Assembly: GCF_016127315.1 (NCBI RefSeq)
Contig: NZ_CP065997.1
Span: forward strand, 6,324,001-6,388,000
DNA from: Achromobacter deleyi
GTDB lineage: Bacteria > Pseudomonadota > Gammaproteobacteria > Burkholderiales > Burkholderiaceae_B
Direction of reading: 5' to 3'
Length of the DNA stretch: 64,000 nt
Shown: one piece after another, positions 45,271-57,604 of the stretch
Layout: each line of letters starts with the position of its first letter
Position numbering within the stretch: position 1 is the stretch's first letter
Translations under genes and position numbers: made by a program
Notes under the pieces: model-generated
Databases searched by the model: none
What the model saw: only the letters and a program-made list of their open reading frames with translations
Told to the model about the DNA's origin: nothing

Positions 45271-45513
45271 CACGCGTCAATCACCACAATCATCACGCAA
45301 TCCTAATGCATTGATTTTGAATAAATTTTCCTTCCCAACGAACTCTGGAAATTTCAAGTTTCGCGGCAAGTGCGCCAACTTCAGCGCCCGAATGCTCAGC
45401 GCAACAAGACCAGCCATGGGTTCTGGTCGGCGCAACGAGCGGATAGAGTCCAGGGCTGCGCCATGGCCGAACCTGTATCCGAGTTGGATGTGGGCTTGCC
45501 CCGCGGAGATTGA

Positions 45514-45834
45514 ATGAAGTACGCGCTAATCGGGATTGTGCTGGCGGCGGTCGTTTTTTGGGGAACAGATCGTATAACCCCAGGCCCGCCGCAGGGTCAA
45601 TCTTGTGCAGAGGATCTTGACGCCTCGCCAGAGCAATCAAAGTGGCTGATGGGATACGCCAAGGGATACCTCACTGCCTTGAATTTGATATCCCGCGGAC
45701 ACGGAACCATGCCAGGAAAACAGATATCCATGGATGATGCCGCAATCAACGCGGTAATCCGGGAGTATTGCGCCCAGCACAGGGCCAACCACTACCTGGA
45801 CGGCGTCGACCTTTACGTGAAGAACGCTCGCTAG
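45514..45834 (+). CDS. Small exported hypothetical protein
   Basis: 106 residues with a GGAG ribosome site. An N-terminal hydrophobic segment (MKYALIGIVLAAVVFWG) is a signal or anchor. The rest is a small helical domain with two cysteines (QSCAED and REYCAQH) about 60 residues apart, loosely like HdeA/Rap1a-type small periplasmic proteins (GYAKGYLTALN.., IREYC.., LDGVDLYVK). That resemblance is weak. Base composition is less GC-rich than the neighbours and the gene lies inside the tRNA-flanked interval, so it may be acquired. Confidence 0.65.
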   Translation: MKYALIGIVLAAVVFWGTDRITPGPPQGQSCAEDLDASPEQSKWLMGYAKGYLTALNLISRGHGTMPGKQISMDDAAINAVIREYCAQHRANHYLDGVDLYVKNAR

Positions 45835-45892
45835 CTTGCCGCCGGACGCGTGATCGCGCTCGCATAGTGCCGCGGACCGGCCAGAAAAGGAA

Positions 45893-45914
45893 CAGCCGCC
45901 ATTGCTGGCGGCTG
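45893..45914 (+). terminator. Hairpin after the small exported-protein gene
   Basis: A 9-bp perfect stem CAGCCGCCA/TGGCGGCTG with a 4-base loop, 59 bases after the stop at 45834. No T run follows, so termination is uncertain. Confidence 0.4.
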
Positions 45915-45941
45915 CAGGCACCTGATTTCACAGGCGTTCTT

Positions 45942-46020
<79 letters not shown>

Positions 46021-46027
46021 AGGAAAC

Positions 46028-48295
<2,268 letters not shown>

Positions 48296-49217
48296 AGTCG
48301 CTTCCGTGGTCGTCGCAACCCGTTCGGGCATGTTGCACCGCATGACGCCGCTGCCGGGCAAAGGCCCTTCGCGGCATCCCTACGGGTAAATCAGGTGAAT
48401 CGGCGGAAGCCTCGCGGCTGCGTTGTTCGCAGCACCAGCTCTTGCGAGCCCGCTGGCGCCGTTGCGGTCCGTGACCGGCTGGGCGCCTGGCGTGCATGGC
48501 TTCATCCCGCGATGGACTTCGGGCGTCGAGGGGGGCTGTCTGCCTATAAATAGGCGTTGCTTGCCTGTCGGGCCTTGCCCTTGGCAGCTAGATAGACACA
48601 GCACCCAAACCTCAGACGCGGCGCGAAGATAACCATCGCCGGACTGCGTGATTCACCACTCAGCTATAGTAATTAACTATGTAACAAGTTTGACGCACAC
48701 GTCCGCTTTTTTTTCGTGCTGGCGCCTGGGGCTTACCCGCCCCGGACCGACCCGTACAACCGGTATCCGTCCTGCCCGCCAGCCCGGCGCATCTTCAGCC
48801 GACCTGCCCATCAAACCCTAAAACAATTAGATTCCGGCAGCGGCAATAGATTCCGCCTGCCGTTCGCTTTCTTGCTACGCCTTTTGCTACGTTTTTTTGC
48901 TACGCTTTTTGCTACGTTTCCTGCAATTGTTTTCCCGCAGCCACGACGGGCTTCGATCCTCCGCGCCAGGGGATCCATCGCCATACCGCGCCGCCATGTC
49001 ACCAGCGCTTGCTGGCCGATTTATTTCAGCCAGTATTCAGTATTGCGAGATCCACGACCTATGCGCGCTGCCAGGCAATGTCTTGCGACTGCGCGGAGTT
49101 CACCCCCTCGCTATTGCCTTGATCTTTGCCTCTACCCTTGCCCTGCCGCCGCCCTCTCGGCTTTCGTGGCGGCGCCGATATTGATTCGCGGCGGGAAAAC
49201 CCTTGATTTTACCGCAT
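48296..49217. promoter_or_regulatory. 920-base gap between dnaG and rpoD
   Basis: No credible gene; a 174-residue plus-strand frame and a 63-residue minus-strand frame look random or repeat-driven. It contains an A/T-rich stretch with the dyad ATAGT-AATTA-ACTAT (48667-48681), poly-T near 48708-48715 and the four-copy repeat at 48872-48916. Promoters for rpoD are expected here. Confidence 0.5.
48872..48916. repeat. Four copies of TTGCTACG at 12-13 base spacing
   Basis: Copies at 48872-48879, 48884-48891, 48897-48904 and 48909-48916, separated by T-rich spacers. On the transcribed strand they read CGTAGCAA with A-rich spacers. Confidence 0.85.
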
Positions 49218-51290
49218 TTAACGTATGCCGGCACCTTTGAGCACCAACATGCGGCTGGACAGCTCCAGGTAGCGCTTGCGGGCCTCCTCGGTCGCCAGGC
49301 CGGCCGCCGCCAGCTTGGCCACTTCCGTCTTGGCCGAATCGAATTCGATCCGGCGCAACGCGTCATCCCACTCGGTCTGCGGATCGGGCAGGTCTTCCTG
49401 CGACAGGACGTCGACCCGCAATCCCTTGAGCACCGTGGCGAGGTCCGAGTCCGGCTCGGCCGCTTCCAGCAAGGCGCCCACATGGCGCGCGCCGCTGGAC
49501 TGCGCCAGCATGATCAGGTCCCTCACCAATCCTAGATGGGGGCCGTGGTCGATGACTTCAAGCTGCTGGTCGCCCATCGAGTCGACCAGTTCCGGATGGG
49601 CCAGCAACAGGCTCAACAAGCGCTTGGCCAGCGACGGCATGGTACGGCGTCCTTCGAAGCCGCCGACGTCATCGCGCTTGCCCTTCCAGTTGCCCTTGCC
49701 GCCTTTCCAGTCGCCCTTGCCCTTCCAGTCGCTCTTGCCTTTCCAATCGCCCTTGCCTTTCCAGTCCTGCTTGCCGGCGCCGCCGTTCCAGCCGCCGCCC
49801 GATTCGCCGCCTTGCGACGGAAACTGGCCGTAGTCGGCGTACTCGCCGTCCTCGGCGGGGATGTCATGGAAATCGTGGCCGGCGAAGTCGTAGCCGCCAT
49901 CATGCGGCGCGCCGTCGTGCGGCGCCGCCGCGCCGCCAGCACCCGCGGCGCCCGCCTCGCCGGCGGCCGGCTTGGCCGGCGCGCCGAACGGCTTGGCGGG
50001 CTGCTGCGCCAGCACCTGCGCCATTTCCTCGGGCGTCAGCTGCACCAGCTTGGCCATCTCGCGTTCGATCTGCACGCGCAACGCACATTCGGGGATCGAC
50101 GCCAGCAAGGGCTTCGCCTCGTGCAGGCAACTGGCGCGGCCCTCGGCCTCGTCCATGTTGTGGCGCGAGGCCAGCTCGTCCAGCAGGAAGCGCGACAGCG
50201 CCACCGCCTCGCCCAGGCAGGCGCGGAAGGCCTCGGCGCCCAGCTCGCGCACATACGAATCCGGATCGTGCTCGGTCGGCAGGAACAGGAAGCGGATGGC
50301 GATATCGTCGCGCAGCACCGGCAGGCACGCCTGCAGCGCGCGCCACGCGGCGCGGCGGCCGGCGCCGTCGCCATCGAAGCTGAAGATGACCTTGTCGCTG
50401 GTGCGCAGCAGCTTCTTGACGTGGTCCGGCGTGGTCGCGGTGCCCAGCGTGGCGACGGCATTGGCGATGCCCTGCTGCGCCAGCCCGACCACGTCCATGT
50501 AGCCTTCGACCACGATGACCTGGCCTTCCTGGCGGATCGCCTGGCGCGCCTCCCACAGGCCGTAAAGCTCCTGGCCCTTGGAAAACAGCGGGGTTTCCGG
50601 CGAATTCAGGTACTTGGGCTCGCCCTTGCCGATGATGCGGCCGCCAAAGCCGATCAGGCTGCCACGCGCATTGCGGATCGGGAACATGACCCGTTCGCGG
50701 AAGCGGTCGTAGCGGCGGCCGTCCTCGGACTCGATGACCAGACCCGATTCCACCAGCGTGGGATCTTCGTAATTGGGAAAAACCTGCGACAGCCCATGGC
50801 GGTCCGTACCGGACCAGCCCAGGCCGAAATGCGCGGCAATCTCGCCGGTCAGGCCACGCTGCTTCAGATAGCGGATCGCCGCGGGCGATGCGCGCAACTG
50901 CTTCAGGTAATGCGCCTGGGCGGCGTCCAGCACTTGCGTGTGGCGGGACTCCTCGGCCTTGCGGCGCGCGGTTTCCTGCTGCTGGCGGGGGCTGCGGTTT
51001 TCTTCGGGGACCGTCATTCCCGCCGAAGCCGCGAGCGTGCGCACGGCTTCGGGGAAACTGGCGCCCGTGTGCTCCATCAGGAAGGTGATGGCACTGCCAT
51101 GCGCTCCGCAACCGAAGCAGTGATAGAACTGCTTGGTGGGGCTGACAGTGAACGACGGACTTTTTTCGTTATGAAAGGGGCACAGGCCAAGCAAGTTGGC
51201 CCCACCCTTTCGCAACTGCACGTACCGCCCGACTACATCGACGACGTCGACCCGGGCGAGTAGTTCCTGGATGAATGATTCTGGAATCAA
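49218..51290 (-). CDS. dnaG: DNA primase DnaG with a basic repeat linker
   Basis: 690 residues, about 100 longer than E. coli DnaG. The TTG at 51290 is the only start near the family N terminus (IPESFIQELLARVDVVDVVGRYV). CHC2 zinc finger: Cys37, His40, Cys58, Cys61. TOPRIM-type catalytic core: VIVVEGYMDVVGLAQQG, SFDGDGAGRRAA. Between the core and the helicase-binding C-terminal domain is a low-complexity linker (about 430-540): Ala/Gly/Pro-rich, then acidic, then five repeats of DWKGKG type at about 505-537. DnaG makes replication primers with DnaB. Confidence 0.97.
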   Translation of the reverse strand: MIPESFIQELLARVDVVDVVGRYVQLRKGGANLLGLCPFHNEKSPSFTVSPTKQFYHCFGCGAHGSAITFLMEHTGASFPEAVRTLAASAGMTVPEENRSPRQQQETARRKAEESRHTQVLDAAQAHYLKQLRASPAAIRYLKQRGLTGEIAAHFGLGWSGTDRHGLSQVFPNYEDPTLVESGLVIESEDGRRYDRFRERVMFPIRNARGSLIGFGGRIIGKGEPKYLNSPETPLFSKGQELYGLWEARQAIRQEGQVIVVEGYMDVVGLAQQGIANAVATLGTATTPDHVKKLLRTSDKVIFSFDGDGAGRRAAWRALQACLPVLRDDIAIRFLFLPTEHDPDSYVRELGAEAFRACLGEAVALSRFLLDELASRHNMDEAEGRASCLHEAKPLLASIPECALRVQIEREMAKLVQLTPEEMAQVLAQQPAKPFGAPAKPAAGEAGAAGAGGAAAPHDGAPHDGGYDFAGHDFHDIPAEDGEYADYGQFPSQGGESGGGWNGGAGKQDWKGKGDWKGKSDWKGKGDWKGGKGNWKGKRDDVGGFEGRRTMPSLAKRLLSLLLAHPELVDSMGDQQLEVIDHGPHLGLVRDLIMLAQSSGARHVGALLEAAEPDSDLATVLKGLRVDVLSQEDLPDPQTEWDDALRRIEFDSAKTEVAKLAAAGLATEEARKRYLELSSRMLVLKGAGIR

Positions 51291-51304
51291 TAGATTCTGG
51301 AATC
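51277..51304. repeat. Duplicated 12-base dyad overlapping the dnaG start
   Basis: GATTCTGGAATC, itself a GATTC/GAATC inverted repeat, occurs at 51277-51288 and 51293-51304. The dnaG start codon at 51288-51290 lies at the edge of the first copy, and the second is just upstream in the rpsU-dnaG gap. Confidence 0.8.
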
Positions 51305-51309
51305 AGAAA

Positions 51310-51522
51310 TCAATACAGGCGCGGGGGCAGTTGCTGGCTACGGATGCGCTTGTAGTGGCGCTTCACGGCGGCGGCGTGCTTGCGCTTGCGCTCGGCCGTG
51401 GGCTTCTCATAGAACTCGCGCGAACGCAGTTCGGTGAGCAAACCGGTCTTTTCGATGGTGCGCTTGAAGCGGCGCAGAGCGGCTTCAAACGGTTCGTTTT
51501 CCTTCAGTCGAACGATAGGCAT
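51310..51522 (-). CDS. rpsU: 30S ribosomal protein bS21
   Basis: 70 residues from [22 protein letters not shown]. Highly basic C-terminal half ([16 protein letters not shown]) as in all bS21, which helps the 30S subunit base-pair with the Shine-Dalgarno region. It is the first gene of the macromolecular synthesis operon, 19 bases before the dnaG start. A 10-residue upstream extension in frame is not part of the protein. Confidence 0.97.
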   Translation of the reverse strand: MPIVRLKENEPFEAALRRFKRTIEKTGLLTELRSREFYEKPTAERKRKHAAAVKRHYKRIRSQQLPPRLY

Positions 51523-51537
51523 AAAGTGATTGGCCTG

Positions 51538-51565
51538 CTTGTAGGGTAACAAAAGTTGATGACAA
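51538..51565 (-). promoter_or_regulatory. Candidate promoter of rpsU-dnaG-rpoD
   Basis: On the minus strand TTGTCA and TACAAG are spaced by 16 bases, which would start transcription within about 10 bases of the rpsU start codon. That short leader makes an additional upstream promoter likely. Confidence 0.35.
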
Positions 51566-51956
51566 ACCTGGCTTGCTTACCAGCAACGCCACGGGGTTCC
51601 CGGCGGCGAACCGCCTGTCAGCCCAGGCCGCAGACCATGCATACGCGAATATAGTAATCGGGCATGCCTATCCGGGCCAAGAGATACGCGCACCTGGAAC
51701 CCAGGCCACCGATCTCTCATTTTCCGCTTCCAGGCGCGAGCGCCAAGAGCCTTGCAGCGCTAAATTCGCTGGCTGTTTCCGTTACCCAAAGACTACCCAG
51801 AGAGTAACAAGCCAAGTTCGGTTTAGCGATAACCAGTGATTCTAGCATGGTCACGGCTATTTTGACTACCGGGGGAACAGTCTGGCGCCCAGTCCTCGCA
51901 CGACTACGCCGCGCGTCGGCGACCGGGATCGCCCGACTATCCGTCCCCGTATGACT
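51566..51956. other. Intergenic region upstream of rpsU
   Basis: About 390 bases with no credible ORF; an 88-residue plus-strand frame has no protein-like pattern. A/T-rich patches near 51645-51660 and 51770-51850 could hold further rpsU promoters on the minus strand. Confidence 0.4.
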
Positions 51957-52505
51957 TCAGCTCTTGGAACCCTTGCGGATCCAGGCTTCCAGCTGGTGCG
52001 GACGCAGGCTGTCGTAGTCTTCGAAGGGCTGGTGGATCCAGGGATTGGTCGGCAGCTTGTCGACGTAATAGTCGGGCTGCGCCTGGGAATGCCCCTTCCA
52101 CCACAGCACGGCGCTGCGCAATTCGGTGATGTCGGCGAACTGGCTCTTGAGGTGGTCGTACACCTTCATGAAGGTCTTGCCTGTATCCACCATGTCGTCC
52201 ACCAGCAACACCCGCCCGGACAGCGTGCCGCGCGTGATGGTGATGAACTGTGCGATATCCATATCGCCCTGCTTGGTGCCCGCGGCTTCGCGGTAGCTGC
52301 TGGTCGCCAGAATGCCCAACGGCACATCAAAAATACGGGACATGACGTCACCGACGCGCATGCCGCCGCGCGCCAGGCACAAAATCTTGTCGAACTCCCA
52401 ACCGGATTGGTGCACCTGCAAGGCCAGGCGCTCGATCAAGCGGTTGTAATCATCCCACGTCACCCACAGATGGCTATCGTCATTGGTTGGCGCGCTCATA
52501 GGCAA
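51957..52505 (-). CDS. Phosphoribosyltransferase (xanthine/hypoxanthine type)
   Basis: 182 residues (or 180 from the second ATG). The PRPP-binding motif VLLVDDMVDTGKTF is clear, with the upstream ILCLARGGMRVGDVMSRIF strand (PPi loop) and a C-terminal VDKLPTNPWIHQPFEDYD that resembles the hood of Gpt-like purine salvage enzymes. It lies downstream of purA on the same strand but after a strong terminator. A purine-salvage role fits the neighbour; the base used is not certain. Confidence 0.88.
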   Translation of the reverse strand: MPMSAPTNDDSHLWVTWDDYNRLIERLALQVHQSGWEFDKILCLARGGMRVGDVMSRIFDVPLGILATSSYREAAGTKQGDMDIAQFITITRGTLSGRVLLVDDMVDTGKTFMKVYDHLKSQFADITELRSAVLWWKGHSQAQPDYYVDKLPTNPWIHQPFEDYDSLRPHQLEAWIRKGSKS

Positions 52506-52529
52506 GGATCTCCTGCGTGAAAATACGAA

Positions 52530-52564
52530 AAGGCCGCCGCCGGTATGAGACCGGCGGCGGCCTT
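52530..52564 (-). terminator. Rho-independent terminator of purA
   Basis: A 14-bp perfect stem AAGGCCGCCGCCGG/CCGGCGGCGGCCTT with a 7-base loop, followed by TTTT on the minus strand, 18 bases after the purA stop codon. Confidence 0.9.
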
Positions 52565-52582
52565 GCGGATAATAACCCGATG

Positions 52583-53950
<1,368 letters not shown>

Positions 53951-53954
53951 TTAG

Positions 53955-55112
53955 TCACAGCGTTCTGACCGTCCAGGCGCCATCCTGCAGCGCCAGCTCG
54001 CGATCGCAAACGAATTCGTCCTGATCCTGCTCGTGACCGGGCAATACCTGAACGACAATTTCCCCTGACCGGCGCAGGCGGCGGACCGCCTCGACCAGGG
54101 CGGGGGCTTGCCCCCAGGGCGCGCGAACCGCACGCGCCCGCTCCGCCGGCGGCAAACCCGCCGCCAGCTTGCGTAAATCCAGACTGAAGCCGGTGGCCGG
54201 ACGCGCGCGCCCGAACGCCAGGCTGACATCGTCGTAGCGGCCGCCGCGCACCAGCGCGTCGCGCCAGCCTTCGGCGTACAGCGCGAACTTGATGCCGGAG
54301 TGGTAGCCGTAGCCGTCCACGTCCGCCAGGTCGACACCGAAGTCAACGTTCGGCTGACCATCCACCAGCACCTGCAGCGCATCCAGCGCGGCGACGACGC
54401 CGGGCAGCAGCGGCAGGTCGTGGCGGGCCCGCTTCAGCACTTCGGGACCGCCGTAAAGCTTGGGCAGCAGCTGCAACGCCTTGAGCGTTTCAGCGCGCAT
54501 GCCGGGAGTCCGCGCGGCCAGTTCGGTCAGGCCCGGCACGTCTTTCTCGCGCATCAGGCGGATGACTTCCTGCGAGACCGCGGCGGCGGCCGGATCGGCC
54601 TCGACGATGCCGCGCAGCACGCCCGGATGGCACAGCACCAGGCGCGGGTTGCGCACGCCGGCGATGGCCACGGTTTCCAGCACCAGCTGGATGATCTCGA
54701 GATCGGCCTCGAAACCGGCATGACCGTAGATCTCGGCGCCGATCTGCAGCAGCTCGCGGCTGGACAGCAGGTCCGCCGGGCGGGCATGCAGCACGTTGCC
54801 GCAGTAGCACAGGCGGGTCACGCCGGCGCGATTCAACAAGTGCGCGTCGATGCGCGTGACCTGGGGAGTCATGTCGGCGCGAACGCCCAGCGTGCGACCC
54901 GACAGCTGGTCAACCAGCTTGCAGGTACGCAGATCCAGATCGCTGCCGGTGCCGGACAGCAATGAATCGATGTACTCGACCAGGGGCGGCGCGACCAGCT
55001 CGAAGCCGTAAGTACGGTAGAGATCGAGAAGTTCGCGGCGCACTTCCTCGATGCGCCGGGCCTCTGCCGGAAGTACGTCGGCAAGGCTCTCGGGCAGCAA
55101 CCAGTTACCCAT
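53955..55112 (-). CDS. hisZ: ATP phosphoribosyltransferase regulatory subunit HisZ
   Basis: 385 residues. It resembles class II histidyl-tRNA synthetase but without anticodon domain: [22 protein letters not shown] start, [34 protein letters not shown] (motif 2 region) and [29 protein letters not shown] (motif 3 region). HisZ activates the short form of HisG in histidine synthesis; hisG is not in the window. A terminator-like hairpin sits in its leader (55165-55197). Confidence 0.95.
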   Translation of the reverse strand: MGNWLLPESLADVLPAEARRIEEVRRELLDLYRTYGFELVAPPLVEYIDSLLSGTGSDLDLRTCKLVDQLSGRTLGVRADMTPQVTRIDAHLLNRAGVTRLCYCGNVLHARPADLLSSRELLQIGAEIYGHAGFEADLEIIQLVLETVAIAGVRNPRLVLCHPGVLRGIVEADPAAAAVSQEVIRLMREKDVPGLTELAARTPGMRAETLKALQLLPKLYGGPEVLKRARHDLPLLPGVVAALDALQVLVDGQPNVDFGVDLADVDGYGYHSGIKFALYAEGWRDALVRGGRYDDVSLAFGRARPATGFSLDLRKLAAGLPPAERARAVRAPWGQAPALVEAVRRLRRSGEIVVQVLPGHEQDQDEFVCDRELALQDGAWTVRTL

Positions 55113-55164
55113 GAATGTTTACCTGAATAACGCCTAGAGATGCGTGGGCGTCGCCCAAACGAAA

Positions 55165-55197
55165 AGCGGCTGAGGGGCGTAAGCCCGCTCAGCCGCT
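55165..55197 (-). terminator. Terminator-like hairpin in the hisZ leader
   Basis: A long stem with one bulge (AGCGGCTGAG-GGGC with GCCC-CTCAGCCGCT) and a 4-base loop, followed on the minus strand by TTTTC, 53 bases upstream of the hisZ ATG. It is well separated from the hflC terminator, so it could act as an attenuator of hisZ-purA. Confidence 0.6.
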
Positions 55198-55326
55198 GCG
55201 GAATGTTTTCTAGCTTACGGGGTATTGTACATGGTTCAGCCGACAGCGCCAGCCGGGAAAGCCAGCGGCGCAACACCGTCCCCGATTGCCTCGCCACGCA
55301 CGGCGACCTGGCCTGGCCGCCAGGAA

Positions 55327-55356
55327 AAAGCCCCTTGGCGCAGGCCAAGGGGCTTT
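55327..55356 (-). terminator. Rho-independent terminator of the hfq-hflXKC operon
   Basis: A 13-bp perfect stem AAAGCCCCTTGGC/GCCAAGGGGCTTT with a 4-base loop and five T on the minus strand, 22 bases after the hflC stop. Confidence 0.9.
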
Positions 55357-55378
55357 GGGATACCGCTAAGGCGCCGCC

Positions 55379-56281
55379 TTACTTGGCAGGCACGGTCACC
55401 GGGGCCAGGGCCTGGCCGGTGGGGTCCTTCATGAACTGGAAGAAGCTGGAGCTGGGGTCGACCACCAGCACGTCGCCCGGCTTCGAGAACGAAGCGCGGT
55501 AGGCTTCCAGACTCTTGTAGTACGTGTAGAACTGCGGGTTCTTGCCGTAGGCCTGCGAGTAGATCGCGGCGGCCGCGGCATCGCCCTCGCCCATGATCGT
55601 CTGGGCCTTGGCGTAGGCCTGGGCCACGATCACTTCGCGTTGGCGGTCGGCTTCGGCGCGGATCTTCTCGCCCTCGGCGGCGCCGATCGAGCGCAGCTCG
55701 TTGGCGACGCGGGTACGTTCGGCTTCCATGCGGCGGTACACCGATTCCGAGATCTCGGGCGCGAACTCGATGCGGCGCAGGCGCACGTCGACGATCTGCA
55801 CGCCCAACGGCTCGGCGCGCTTGGCGACGTTGGTCAGGATTTCGGCCATGATCTTGTCGCGTTCGGTCGAGACCACGTCGCGCACCGTGCGCACGTTGAC
55901 CGAGGCGTTGAGCGCGTCGCGGATCTGCGCTTGCAGGCGTTCCTGCGCGGCGCGTTCGTTGCCGCCGAAGGTCACGTAGTACAGGCGGGGATCCGCGATG
56001 CGCCACTTGACGTACGAATCGATCAGCAGGTTCTTCTTTTCGGAAGTCTGGATGCGCTCGGCTTCGTTGGTTTCGATGGTCAGGATGCGCTTGTCCAGCG
56101 TCACCACGTTCTGGAACGGCGGCGGCGCCTTGAAGTACAGGCCGGGCTCGCTGATGACCTTGCGCACTTCACCCAGCGAGAACACCAGGGCGTAGTCGCG
56201 CTCGCGCACCACGAACACGCAGGAAGAAAGGGCGGCCAGCACGATGAGCAGGCCGACCAGGATGGGCATAAGACGTTGCAT
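55379..56281 (-). CDS. hflC: HflC, subunit of the FtsH modulator complex
   Basis: 300 residues from the ATG at 56281, preceded by GGAGGA. One N-terminal transmembrane helix (LMPILVGLLIVLAALSSCVFVV), then an SPFH/band-7 domain (ERDYALVFSLGEVRKVISEPGLYFK, VDVRLRRIEFAPEISESVYRRMEAERTRVA) and an Ala/Glu-rich coiled coil. With HflK it forms a periplasmic cage around the FtsH protease. It follows hflK by 18 bases. The DUF2065 gene often found after hflC is absent. Confidence 0.97.
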   Translation of the reverse strand: MQRLMPILVGLLIVLAALSSCVFVVRERDYALVFSLGEVRKVISEPGLYFKAPPPFQNVVTLDKRILTIETNEAERIQTSEKKNLLIDSYVKWRIADPRLYYVTFGGNERAAQERLQAQIRDALNASVNVRTVRDVVSTERDKIMAEILTNVAKRAEPLGVQIVDVRLRRIEFAPEISESVYRRMEAERTRVANELRSIGAAEGEKIRAEADRQREVIVAQAYAKAQTIMGEGDAAAAAIYSQAYGKNPQFYTYYKSLEAYRASFSKPGDVLVVDPSSSFFQFMKDPTGQALAPVTVPAK

Positions 56282-56299
56282 GATCAAGAATCCTCCGGG

Positions 56300-57604
56300 T
56301 TAGCGCGACTGGCGGTCGCGAGGCAGCGCGTTGCTATTGCTGCTGCCGGAGGGTTGCGGGGCCGGCGCCACGTTGCCGCGGAGCGGCGACTGGGCGGGGG
56401 GATTGATCAGGGTCGACGAACCGGCGCTGCCGGCGGCGGCCTTGCTGGCGTCTTGCGCGGCCAGATGCATGATCTTGTCCAGGGGCAGGTACAACATGTT
56501 GTTGTTGCTCTTGGTGTCGACCATGACCTTGCTGGCGCGGGTGAAGATCTCCTGCATGCTTTCCAGGTACATGCGCTGGCGCATGACCTGCGGCGACTTC
56601 TCGTATTCGCCCAGGATGCTGGTGAAGCGCGCGGTATTACCCTGCGCGTCGCCCATGACCTTGGCGCGGTAGCCTTCGGCCTGTTCCGTCATGCGCGAGG
56701 CCTGGCCGCTGGCGAGCGGCACGACCTGGTTGGCGTAGGCCTGGCCTTCGTTGATCTGGCGTTCGCGATCCTGACCGGCCTTGACCGCGTCGTCGAACGC
56801 GGCCTGCACCTGCTCGGGCGGCTGCACGTTCTGGATGGCGACGGTGCTGATCTGGACGCCGGTCTGGTAGCGATCGAGGATCTGCTGCATCAGCGCCTGG
56901 ACCTGGGTGGCGACGGTGGTCCGGCCTTCGTACAGCACGAAGTCCATGGACTGTTTGCCGACCACTTCGCGCATGGCGGTTTCGGACGCCTGACGCACGG
57001 AGTCGTCCGGGTCGCGGGTCATGAACAGGTAGTCGGGCGCGCCATCGGCGCGCAGGCGATACTGCACGACGAACTGCATGTCGACGATGTTCTCGTCCGT
57101 CGTGAGCATCAACGCCTCGGGCAGCACCTTGTTGCGGGCGCCGCCACGGAAACCGACTTCGAACGTGCGCAGTTGCGACACGTTGACCATCTCATGGCTC
57201 TGGATGGGATACGGCATGCGCCACTGGAAGCCGGCTTGCGACGTGCTCTTGTACTTGCCGAACTGGGTGACGACGGCGACCTGGCCTTCCTGGACGATAT
57301 AGAAGCCACTGGCCGCCCAGATGCCGACCGCGACCAGGGCGATCACTCCCAGTCCGATGCGCGCGCCCCGCGGCGACGGCGGCGTCATGCCACCGCGATT
57401 GCCACCGGGGCGGTTGTTGCCACCCCCGCCCTTGCGGCCGAACAACGATCCGATGCGATTATTGAAATCGCGCCAGACCTCGTCGAGGTCGGGCGGACCG
57501 TCTCCGTTGCCTTGGGGCCGCTTGGGCGGCGGCTCGGAGCCATTGTTGTTTCCACGACCCCAGCCGGGGTCATTCAGATTGAAGAGTTTGATAATTCGAG
57601 GCAT
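56300..57604 (-). CDS. hflK: HflK, subunit of the FtsH modulator complex
   Basis: 434 residues from MPRIIKLFNLNDPGWG. A cytoplasmic Gly/Asn/Pro-rich N-terminal segment is followed by a transmembrane helix (GLGVIALVAVGIWAASGFYIV) and SPFH domain (EGQVAVVTQFGKY, MLTTDENIVDMQFVVQYR, STVAIQNVQPPEQVQAAFDDAVKA) and a low-complexity C-terminal tail. Its start lies inside the end of hflX (35-base overlap), implying coupled expression. Confidence 0.97.
   Translation of the reverse strand: MPRIIKLFNLNDPGWGRGNNNGSEPPPKRPQGNGDGPPDLDEVWRDFNNRIGSLFGRKGGGGNNRPGGNRGGMTPPSPRGARIGLGVIALVAVGIWAASGFYIVQEGQVAVVTQFGKYKSTSQAGFQWRMPYPIQSHEMVNVSQLRTFEVGFRGGARNKVLPEALMLTTDENIVDMQFVVQYRLRADGAPDYLFMTRDPDDSVRQASETAMREVVGKQSMDFVLYEGRTTVATQVQALMQQILDRYQTGVQISTVAIQNVQPPEQVQAAFDDAVKAGQDRERQINEGQAYANQVVPLASGQASRMTEQAEGYRAKVMGDAQGNTARFTSILGEYEKSPQVMRQRMYLESMQEIFTRASKVMVDTKSNNNMLYLPLDKIMHLAAQDASKAAAGSAGSSTLINPPAQSPLRGNVAPAPQPSGSSNSNALPRDRQSR

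Noticed and set aside
48811..49002. 63-residue minus-strand basic frame over the TTGCTACG repeats
   Set aside because: The Lys/Arg-rich part is a direct translation of the repeat; no start signal.
48716..49240. 174-residue plus-strand frame in the dnaG-rpoD gap
   Set aside because: Its middle is produced by the T-rich repeat, it runs into the dnaG end and has no ribosome site or family pattern.
51573..51839. 88-residue plus-strand frame upstream of rpsU
   Set aside because: No homology-like pattern and no ribosome site; the region is more likely promoter DNA.
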